This document shows positions 48,538 to 55,042 of a stretch of DNA of 55,042 nt, piece after piece (the first letter of the stretch is position 1; every line of letters begins with the position of its first letter). Below the pieces are notes generated by a model. That model saw nothing but the letters and a program-made list of their open reading frames with translations, ran no database searches and had not been told where the DNA came from. The DNA comes from an uncultured Acidobacteriota bacterium. GTDB lineage: Bacteria; Acidobacteriota; UBA6911; CAINFC01. A program made the translations under genes and the position numbers. The stretch is from contig CAINFC010000117.1 of assembly GCA_903847975.1 (NCBI GenBank), positions 1 to 55,042 of the forward strand, read 5' to 3'.

Positions 48538-49904
48538 CACTTTTCCTCACCCAAAGCTTTTTCGAATTCGGCCCGGGCCGTCCAGAAGGAGATGACCGCG
48601 TTCCGGTACTGGGCGCCGGCTTCCTCCAGGTCAGCCTGGGCCTTCAGCACGTCTTTCACCAGCACCGCCTCCCGTTTGTATTTCTCGGAGACGACCCGCA
48701 GACTTTCCGCTGCGGCTTCGCGGGCCAGCCGGACGCTTTCCAGCAGAAGCCTGTTTTGGCGCAGCTTGCGGTATTTATCGTTCACCTCCAGCAGGACGGC
48801 ATCCGAGGCGGCCTGCTGGGCGAGTCGGGCCTGGGCGATGGTCTTATCTTTCGACGCCAGCTCGTGCTTTCTCCGACCCCAGTCGTAGACTTCCCACTTG
48901 AACTGCAGCCCGAGGCCGCTCATCTGCGTCGGCAGCATTTCGTTGTAGTTCAACAGGTGGTTGTACTGCAGGGAGCCGGCCACATCGGGTATGTACTCCG
49001 CTTTCTTGGCCTTGCGGTCCAGCTCTGCCTGCTCCAGCTGTGCCCGGGCTTTGGCCGGCTCCGCCCTTTGGGCCAGCGCCTTGCGGCGCGCGGCTTCCGG
49101 ATCGATTTCCAGGACCGTAGCCGCCGGCACCTCCTCTACCGTGAAACCCTCCAACGGGTTTCGCCCCAGCAGGAAGTTCAGGCTTTCCTTTGCCGAAAGC
49201 ATCGAATCTCTCAACACTTGCAGGTTGTATTCCGCCTGCGCCAGTCGCGCCTTGACCTGCAGGGCATCCGCCCGGAGGACGACTTCCCGGGCCAGGTATT
49301 CGCCGGTGAGGCGGTCCAGCTCCCGGAACAGTCGAAGCTGCTCCTCCAGGCTGCGGATTCCGTTTTGTGCCTGGGCAATGCTCCAGTAGTTGAGCTTCAC
49401 CTTTTTGACCAGCTCCTGCAGCTTGATCCGCGAATCCTGGGCAGATACTTCCTCCCCTTTCCGAAGGGTCTGCACTCCGAGCCGGATCCGATAGAGCTGG
49501 CTGATGGGCTGCCCGATTCCGCTCATCATAATTCCGGTGGGAGTGCGCGGAGTCGTGATGGCTATGTCTTTGCTCGGCACATCCGAGCCGTTCAGTTTCC
49601 CGAAAACGCCCTGCCGGAATAGAAAGTCTATGGGTACCAGCTGCATGGCTCCCAGAAAGTCAAGGCTGATGGCCGGGTAGTATCGGGTTCGCGCCGCCCG
49701 TGTCTGGCCTTTGGCTTTTTCCACCTCCAGCAGGGCGATCTGCATGTCCCGGCTGTTCTGTGCCGCTTGCGCAAGGGCCTGTTCCAACGTCAACAGGCTC
49801 CCGGCGGACGGATCCTCCGCCTGGCCATGGACAGTTGGTAAAACAATTAGAAAAAGCCCGGCGGCGACGATGTGCCTGAGAATTAATGAACGGTTTTTTC
49901 CCAT
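48537..49904 (-). CDS. TolC-like outer-membrane efflux channel
   Basis: 455 aa with two outer-membrane-efflux (OEP) repeats. Signal peptide about 1-27 (IVAAGLFLIVLPTVHGQA). Repeat one starts LTLEQALAQAAQNSRDMQIA and repeat two ARAQLEQAELDRKAKKAEYI. The helical repeats are followed by beta segments with YPAISLDF and IPDVAGSLQY. The start at 49904 is chosen because it opens the signal peptide and has AAGG upstream; the frame is open to 50513, but that part is not protein-like. It is first in the tripartite pump operon. Confidence 0.92.
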   Translation of the reverse strand: MGKNRSLILRHIVAAGLFLIVLPTVHGQAEDPSAGSLLTLEQALAQAAQNSRDMQIALLEVEKAKGQTRAARTRYYPAISLDFLGAMQLVPIDFLFRQGVFGKLNGSDVPSKDIAITTPRTPTGIMMSGIGQPISQLYRIRLGVQTLRKGEEVSAQDSRIKLQELVKKVKLNYWSIAQAQNGIRSLEEQLRLFRELDRLTGEYLAREVVLRADALQVKARLAQAEYNLQVLRDSMLSAKESLNFLLGRNPLEGFTVEEVPAATVLEIDPEAARRKALAQRAEPAKARAQLEQAELDRKAKKAEYIPDVAGSLQYNHLLNYNEMLPTQMSGLGLQFKWEVYDWGRRKHELASKDKTIAQARLAQQAASDAVLLEVNDKYRKLRQNRLLLESVRLAREAAAESLRVVSEKYKREAVLVKDVLKAQADLEEAGAQYRNAVISFWTARAEFEKALGEEK

Positions 49905-50099
49905 AATTGCCGCCTTAATAATATTCCTTTCGTTTGATTCTGTCCATCGAACAAAGGGAGCGAATAATATGGTTGTGTTCCGCCCTCCCGATGGGACTTG
50001 CATGTGTGCCGCACGGGGCACTTGTGCCACGCATGCTAAATCCTGAACTCCAATGGGCTTTCCGCTTTTGACTTGTTGATGAAGACGCAAAAAGCAGCA

Positions 50100-50242
50100 G
50101 GAACCCCACAGGGGTTCCGGATCACAGCCCGGGGTTGCGCCGCAGGCGATTCCCCGGGTAGGTGGATTTGTTTGAAAATCAGCCCTGCAAGGGCTGCGCA
50201 AACACCTGCCATTACTCCATTTTGCGCAACCCTTGCAGAGCT
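50100..50242. repeat. Cluster of four palindromes (REP-like) upstream of the pump operon
   Basis: The 593-bp gap 49905-50497 between divergent operons contains GGAACCCCACAGGGGTTCC (50100-50118). Then come CCCGGGG (50128-50134)/CCCCGGG (50152-50158), and AGCCCTGCAAGGGCT (50181-50195). Finally 50181-50202 pairs with 50221-50242 as a 22-bp inverted repeat with two mismatches. No gene is supported. Promoters for both flanking operons must be near the ends; none is clear. The density of palindromes fits a REP/MITE-type element. Confidence 0.75.
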
Positions 50243-50497
50243 TTTCATGATTTTTGACGAAGCCATCCTTGTGGTGAGTCCCCTTTTTTGTATGGGTTTC
50301 CGGCATCCGGGAGCGACCGGGACAACAGCGAACCGGATCCCTCGAACGAACTCCGCATCGGAACAGTTGACAGGCCCGGCGCGCACCGCTATAATCGCCC
50401 CGGGCCTGAAAAAAATCCGCGGCTGAATCCGGTACCGGAATTGGAAAGCCGGCGGGCGGAGTCCCTACCCCAAGCGCCAAGGATAACGGGAGAAAAC

Positions 50498-51265
50498 ATG
50501 CGACACAACACAACCAAGGAAAAGCTTCTAAACGGTCAGACGGTATTCGGCTGCTTCATCCGCTACCCAAACGCCACTCTGGTGGAGGTCCTGGGCTATT
50601 GCGGCTGGGACTTCATCTGTTTCGACGGAGAGCACGGCATGATCGAGCCGGCGGACTGCGAGCAAATGACACGGGCCGCGGAACTGCAAGGGGTGACTCC
50701 GATTGTGCGCGTGCCGGTCAACCAGCCGCACGTCATTTTACGATTTATGGATACCGGCGCGCACGGCCTCCATGTTCCCATGATCAATTCCGCGGCGGAG
50801 GCGGAAGCCGTGGTGCAGGCCGTCAAGTACCAGCCGCGGGGATCGCGCGGCCTGGCGGGCGTCCGGGCCTCCGACTACGGGCAGGGAGTGCCGTTGAGCG
50901 AATATATCGCCAAGGCCAACGCGGAAACCCTGATTGCCATCCATATTGAGACCGAGGCCGCCGTGAACCGCCTCCCGGAAATCCTGAAAGTACCGGGCCT
51001 GGACGTGATTTTCATCGGGCCGACCGATCTTTCCAACTCCCTGGGATTGCCCGGCCAGCAGCAGCACCCGAAGGTTCAGGCAATCATGCAGCGGATTGTC
51101 GAGAGCGTTCCCCGGGAAGGGCCGGCGCTGGGAATCATGGTGCCGAATGCCGAAGCGGCCCACGCCTGGAAAAACCGCGGAGCCAGGTACATCACCGTCA
51201 CCCTGGAAAATGTGATGAATCCCGCCATCCGCAACTACCTGCGTATCGCCCGGGAAGGCGCCTAG
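50498..51265 (+). CDS. HpcH/HpaI family class II aldolase
   Basis: 255-aa TIM-barrel aldolase that cleaves or forms 2-keto-3-deoxy-type acids with pyruvate, using a divalent metal. Family motifs: FICFDGEHGMIE (with the catalytic His), IVRVPVNQP, the long GARGL-like segment RGSRGLAGVRASDYGQG, metal-ligand Glu in IAIHIETEAAV, and Asp in FIGPTDLSNSLG. The ATG at 50498 has GGGAG upstream. An in-frame ATG at 50288 is not supported. It is followed 12 bp later by an Ldh-family dehydrogenase, so the pair may act in degradation of a sugar acid or aromatic-derived keto acid. Confidence 0.93.
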   Translation: MRHNTTKEKLLNGQTVFGCFIRYPNATLVEVLGYCGWDFICFDGEHGMIEPADCEQMTRAAELQGVTPIVRVPVNQPHVILRFMDTGAHGLHVPMINSAAEAEAVVQAVKYQPRGSRGLAGVRASDYGQGVPLSEYIAKANAETLIAIHIETEAAVNRLPEILKVPGLDVIFIGPTDLSNSLGLPGQQQHPKVQAIMQRIVESVPREGPALGIMVPNAEAAHAWKNRGARYITVTLENVMNPAIRNYLRIAREGA

Positions 51266-51277
51266 GAGCGACCGGAC

Positions 51278-52342
51278 ATGGAAGCGGCCATCACGATCGC
51301 GGGAGAAGCGCTGCAGGAGCTGGTCCGGAACATTCTCTCCGCGCATGGGGTACCCTTCCCCAAAGCGGCCCTCGTGGCCGAGGCGCTCATTGCCGCCAAT
51401 CGGCGCGGCGTCGACTCCCACGGCGTACTGCTGCTGCCCTTCTACCTGGAGCAGCTGCGCTGCGGAAATATGGACGCCCAAGCCGAAGGCCATGTGGTAT
51501 CGGAATCGGGCTCCTGCCTGGTATATGACGGGAACCACGGCATCGGGCACTCGACGGCCGCCGCCTGCTGCGACCACGCGGTCCGCCTGGCGCAAGCCTT
51601 CGGTATGGGGCTGGCGATCGCCCGGAATTCCTGCCATTTCGGAGCAGCGGCTTTCTGGGCGCAGCGCATTTCAGGCCGAGGCATGCTGGGCATGGCTTTT
51701 ACCAACGCTTCGGCATCCGTACCGCCCTGGCAGGGACGGGAAGGGCGGATCGGCACCAATCCCATTTGCATGTCCCTGCCGAGCTGCGGCCCGGGCGGGT
51801 GGCTCCTGGACATGGCCACAACGACCGTGGCCAAGAACCGGCTCTATAAGGCGGAAGCCTGCGGAGAAGCCACCATCCCCGCGGGGTGGGCCATGGACGC
51901 CAGCGGCGTTCCGACGCAGGATTTGAGGACCGCCCTGTCCGGATTATTGATGCCGCTCGGCGGATACAAGGGCAGCGGACTGGGGATGATGGTGGAAATT
52001 CTCTGCGGGGTTCTGAGCGGCGGGGCGATGACCACGCAGCTCGGCGGCCTGCATTCCACGGCTCATCGCATGTACACCAGCCACTGCTTCCTGGCGATCG
52101 ACATCTCCCGCCTCATGCCCCTGGAGGAATTTCAATCCCGCATGGAATTCCTGATCGGCACGGTCAAATCCTCCAAGCCGGCGCAAGGGTTCGAGGAGGT
52201 GTTGGTGGCCGGCGATCCCGAATGGAGAGCGGAAGAACGGCGCACCAGGGAGGGCATCCCGCTGGATGCCGGAGTATGGAGCCGGCTGTCCGCCCTGGCC
52301 GGGGAATGCGGCGTTCCTCTGCCCCGATCCTCCCCCGCATAA
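51278..52342 (+). CDS. Ldh-family (malate/lactate/ureidoglycolate-type) dehydrogenase
   Basis: 354-aa NAD(P)-dependent 2-oxoacid/2-hydroxyacid oxidoreductase of the malate/L-lactate dehydrogenase (YlbC/ComC) fold. Marks are the active-site region RRGVDSHGVLLLPFYLEQL (His47 by position), SCHFGAAAFWAQR, GTNPICMSLP, and MPLGGYKGSGLGMMVEILCG, all conserved in the family. No signal peptide. It is paired with the aldolase 12 bp upstream. The substrate is probably a hydroxy acid that links to the aldolase's pyruvate or semialdehyde, but family members are too similar to tell by eye. Confidence 0.92.
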   Translation: MEAAITIAGEALQELVRNILSAHGVPFPKAALVAEALIAANRRGVDSHGVLLLPFYLEQLRCGNMDAQAEGHVVSESGSCLVYDGNHGIGHSTAAACCDHAVRLAQAFGMGLAIARNSCHFGAAAFWAQRISGRGMLGMAFTNASASVPPWQGREGRIGTNPICMSLPSCGPGGWLLDMATTTVAKNRLYKAEACGEATIPAGWAMDASGVPTQDLRTALSGLLMPLGGYKGSGLGMMVEILCGVLSGGAMTTQLGGLHSTAHRMYTSHCFLAIDISRLMPLEEFQSRMEFLIGTVKSSKPAQGFEEVLVAGDPEWRAEERRTREGIPLDAGVWSRLSALAGECGVPLPRSSPA

Positions 52343-52597
52343 TATCCCGGAACACAGGGTAAGGCCCTGTAAGGGACCGCAGATCCGCAAAAACCAGTTT
52401 TCTGCGGAGAATTTCCGGCTTGGTGATCTGCCTAACCATGTGGCGCAAAGGTTCGGGTAATATTACCAATGCGAGTGTTCCTTTATGCACGGGACAACGT
52501 TTGCAAAACGGCCTGGCCTCAGGATAACCGCTGCCGCTTTCCACCGTGGGGCACCCGGCTATCCTGATGTCGGAAGCATCGGGGAGGCTGCGAATTG
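52343..52597. other. Intergenic region with one hairpin
   Basis: A 255-bp gap without a supported gene. TCCGCAAAAA at 52384-52393 can pair with TTTTCTGCGGA at 52398-52408 with one bulge, so it may be a terminator-like hairpin for the aldolase/dehydrogenase operon. GGGGAGG at 52581-52587 lies about 10 bases before the next start. The promoter of the following sensor gene must be here, but no box pair is convincing. Confidence 0.45.
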
Positions 52598-55042
52598 ATG
52601 CGCTTTCCCCTGTCCTTCGGCTCTTTCAAAACCAGGGCCACCCTGCTCTCCCTTTTCTTTTTCAGCGTCGGAATCTGGTCGCTGGATTATTATTCCGGCC
52701 GGATCCTGCAGGAAGAATTGCAGCAGCAGCTCGGCGATCAGCAGTTTTCCACGGCGGCGATTGTCGTGGCGGCCATCGACGAAGAATTTTCTTTCCGCCT
52801 GCGATCCCTGGAAAAGGTAGCCGCAAGCATCCCCGCCGCTTCGATGATCCGGTTTACCGAACTTCAGCAGCTCCTGGAAAGCCGACCGCTTCTTCAGCTT
52901 TTATTTGACGGTGGTTATTTCGCCGTTACAAAAGATGGAACCGCACGGGCCTCCTTTCCCGCGTCCATGAACGTCGTCGGCACCCGCTTCCTGGACCGTG
53001 ACTTTATCCAGGCCGCCCTGCAAGATGGTAAGTCGACCATCGGCAAGCCGGTGGCCGGCAACACCGAGCCGTTTCAGGCCATTTACCTGTGCGCACCGAT
53101 CCTCGATGCCCAAGGGTCCATCGTGGGTGCCCTGGCCGGGATCATTGATTTGAGCCGATCCGGTTTTATCGATCGGATTACGGGGCAGTATTACGGAAAG
53201 TCGGGCAATTTCATAATCTTCGATCCCCGGCTGCGCCTGATTGTGAAAGCCGGTGACCGGGAATTGACCCTGGCTCCTTTTTCGGCCGCCGGCGCCCGGA
53301 TGCCTCTGCAATCCCTGGCGGAGCTCCAGGAGGGCTATTCCCTGATCCCTGACCGGCGCGGGGAGCGTCTTTTGGTTTCCGTCAAGCAGATCCCGGTCAC
53401 CGGCTGGTCCCTGGCCATCACCCTTCCGGCTGCGGAAGCGTTCGCCCCCATCGCCAAAATGAAGCGGAATATGCATTCCACCGCTCTCCTGCTGACCCTT
53501 TTGACCGGATTTCTCATCTGGTGGATGCTGAAGCGGCAGCTTTCCCCGCTGCATGACGCGGTTACAACCCTCGGTTCCCTTTCCGAATCGGATCAGCCGC
53601 TTGTTCCGCTGCCCGTTCCCCGGAAGGATGAAGTCGGCCTGCTGCTGGACGCCTTCAACCGCCTGCTGGAAACCGTCGCCGCCCGCGAAAGGAAACTGGT
53701 CGAAAGCGAAGCGCTGCACCGCTCCCTGCTGCAGACCGCTTCCAGCGGGATATGGCTGGTGGACAGCCGGATGCGGATCCTGCAGGTCAACCAATCCTAC
53801 TGCCGGATGAGCGGATACAGCGAGCAGGAGCTGCTGGGAATGACCGTTTTCGACCTGGAAGTCAGCCTTTCGGCCGACGAGATCAGCGACTGGATGGAGC
53901 GTATCCGACGGGAGGGAATCGTCCGCTTTGAAACCAGGCATCGGCGCAAGGACGGGACGATTTACGATGTGGAAGCAAACATGCAGTTCCGCCCGGTGGA
54001 AGACGGCCAGACGCTCGCTTTCCTTCAGGACATCACCGAACGCAAGCGCATGGAAACGGAACTGCGCAATGAGCAGCAGCGGCTGGCATCCATCATCCTG
54101 GGGGCTCACGTGGGAACCTGGGAGTGGAACGTGCAGACCGGGGAGACGATCTTCAATGAACGCTGGGCGGAAATTCTCGGATATGCGCTGGCGGAAATTT
54201 CTCCGGTTTCCATTGACACCTGGGCCCGGTTTGCCCACCCGGAGGACCTGGCCATCAGTCAGGCTTTGCTGGAAAGGCACTTCCGGGGCGAACTGGCGTA
54301 TTACGACTGCGAAGTGCGGATGAGGCACAGGAACGGCAGCTGGATATGGATCCTGACCCGTGGTCGCGTCACCCAATGGACCGGGGACGGAAAGCCCCTG
54401 TGGATGCTGGGGGTGCACACGGACATCACCGAGCGCAAACGAGCCGAAACACACCGCGCCATGGCTCACGAGGTCCTGCTGATCCTGAGCGAACCGGGTG
54501 ATCTTCACGAACTGATGGAGCGGGTTCTTTTCACCGTAAAAACCTCCACGGATGTTGATGCCGTCGGCATCCGGCTGCAGCAGGGAGAGGACTTCCCTTA
54601 CTTCGTCCAGGACGGCTTTCCCCCCTGTTTCCTGCTGGCGGAAAACTCCCTGCTCTGCCGGACGGAAAAAGGCGCCGTCTGCCGGAACGAAGACGGCAAG
54701 CCTGCTCTGGAATGCACCTGCGGGCTGGTTCTTTCCGGAAAGACCGATCCGGCCAGCCCTCTTTTTTCTTCCGGGGGAAGCGCCTGGACCAACGACTCCT
54801 TCCCGTTCCTGGAAGTGCCGGAGGACCAGGACCCGCGATGGCACCCGCGCAACAACTGCATCCACATGGGCTACGCATCCGTAGCCCTGATCCCGATCCG
54901 GGCCAAGGACCAGATCATCGGCATTCTCCAGCTGAACGACCGGCGCAAGGGCCGGTTCAGCGGCGAGTCCATCGCCTCGCTGGAGGACGCCACCCGGAAT
55001 ATCGGCGAGGCCCTGATGCGCAAGCAGGCGGAAAACGCCCGG
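52598..55042 (+). CDS. Cache-PAS-PAS-GAF membrane sensor (3' end beyond the window)
   Basis: First 815 residues of a large sensor, most likely a histidine kinase. TM1 about 13-32, extracytoplasmic double-Cache domain about 35-285 (FLDRDFIQAALQDGKSTIG, AIYLCAPILDAQGSIVGALA), TM2 about 294-312, HAMP-like linker. PAS about 369-477 (ASSGIWLVDS, ending DITERKRM) and a second PAS about 490-610 (GTWEWNVQTGE, ending DITERKRA). A GAF domain from about 620 has a Cys set (CCFL, LLCRTEKGAVC, LECTCG). No kinase or output domain is reached. The ATG at 52598 has a GGGGAGG box upstream. The ligand is unknown. Confidence 0.88.
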   Translation, partial: MRFPLSFGSFKTRATLLSLFFFSVGIWSLDYYSGRILQEELQQQLGDQQFSTAAIVVAAIDEEFSFRLRSLEKVAASIPAASMIRFTELQQLLESRPLLQLLFDGGYFAVTKDGTARASFPASMNVVGTRFLDRDFIQAALQDGKSTIGKPVAGNTEPFQAIYLCAPILDAQGSIVGALAGIIDLSRSGFIDRITGQYYGKSGNFIIFDPRLRLIVKAGDRELTLAPFSAAGARMPLQSLAELQEGYSLIPDRRGERLLVSVKQIPVTGWSLAITLPAAEAFAPIAKMKRNMHSTALLLTLLTGFLIWWMLKRQLSPLHDAVTTLGSLSESDQPLVPLPVPRKDEVGLLLDAFNRLLETVAARERKLVESEALHRSLLQTASSGIWLVDSRMRILQVNQSYCRMSGYSEQELLGMTVFDLEVSLSADEISDWMERIRREGIVRFETRHRRKDGTIYDVEANMQFRPVEDGQTLAFLQDITERKRMETELRNEQQRLASIILGAHVGTWEWNVQTGETIFNERWAEILGYALAEISPVSIDTWARFAHPEDLAISQALLERHFRGELAYYDCEVRMRHRNGSWIWILTRGRVTQWTGDGKPLWMLGVHTDITERKRAETHRAMAHEVLLILSEPGDLHELMERVLFTVKTSTDVDAVGIRLQQGEDFPYFVQDGFPPCFLLAENSLLCRTEKGAVCRNEDGKPALECTCGLVLSGKTDPASPLFSSGGSAWTNDSFPFLEVPEDQDPRWHPRNNCIHMGYASVALIPIRAKDQIIGILQLNDRRKGRFSGESIASLEDATRNIGEALMRKQAENAR

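Noticed and set aside
47321..48550. 409-aa frame on the minus strand overlapping the adaptor gene
   Set aside because: It is the same region in another frame; the 47344-48537 frame has a lipobox, both lipoyl half-motifs and a coiled coil.
50288..50497. Upstream extension of the aldolase gene
   Set aside because: No RBS at 50288 and no aldolase-like residues in the added 70 codons; 50498 has a good RBS and the family N-terminus.

Overview
The window looks like a chromosomal piece of a GC-rich, Gram-negative, soil- or subsurface-type bacterium, most probably an Acidobacteriota member. The reasons are the Oar-like TonB-dependent receptor with an N-terminal carboxypeptidase-regulatory domain, Tat-exported Gfo/Idh/MocA and sugar-isomerase proteins, giant beta-propeller hybrid kinases, and many outer-membrane systems. 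No rRNA or tRNA gene was seen. The taxonomic call is an inference from gene content only.

Layout. (1) 1-8.7 kb: a divergent carbohydrate/plant-polymer locus. A TonB receptor reads left; a tannase/feruloyl-esterase-like enzyme, a Tat-exported Gfo/Idh/MocA oxidoreductase, a TIM-barrel isomerase, a clan GH-A glycosidase and a HAD sugar phosphatase/mutase read right. (2) 8.7-11.75 kb: a small mobile or decayed island. Two arrays of a GGGACATCCA-type repeat in opposite orientations bracket a frameshifted gene, an NTF2-like membrane protein and a Y1/REP-type tyrosine transposase. (3) 11.75-12.4 kb: a double PilZ protein. (4) 12.7-19.6 kb: a seven-gene redox operon. It encodes a small membrane protein, a Cys-rich H-protein-like protein, a pentaheme cytochrome, a Tat-exported molybdopterin-family subunit, a four-cluster ferredoxin subunit, an NrfD-like membrane subunit and a second, membrane-anchored H-protein-like protein. 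It is preceded by a good sigma-54 promoter match. (5) 19.7-23.3 kb, convergent: a diheme sensor kinase, an archaemetzincin protease and a sigma-54-dependent response regulator in one operon, the obvious candidate controller of region 4. (6) 23.5-33.6 kb: an HD-GYP response regulator and two tandem propeller sensor kinases. (7) 33.6-36.1 kb: a lower-GC heparinase-like lyase gene bracketed by two nearly identical 109-bp palindromic repeats. (8) 36.1-40.8 kb: an operon joining a ZnuA-like metal-binding lipoprotein to an FtsX-type permease, a LolD-like ATPase and an unrecognised membrane protein. (9) 41-49.9 kb: an exported metallo-beta-lactamase-fold hydrolase, a secreted protein, and an RND/MFP/TolC tripartite pump. 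(10) 50.5-52.3 kb: an HpcH/HpaI aldolase and an Ldh-family dehydrogenase. (11) from 52.6 kb off the edge: a Cache-PAS-PAS-GAF sensor.

The most interesting system is regions 4 and 5 together. A CISM-type (Qrc/Psr-like) quinone-linked redox complex is flanked by two glycine-cleavage-H-like proteins that have lost the lipoyl lysine but carry conserved-looking cysteine sets. It faces a heme-bearing sensor kinase, a sigma-54 activator and a metalloprotease. The individual families are known; this combination and the role of the H-like subunits are not described to my knowledge. The second notable signal is the family of GGACAYCCA repeats, which ties together the transposase island and the repeat-flanked lyase gene.
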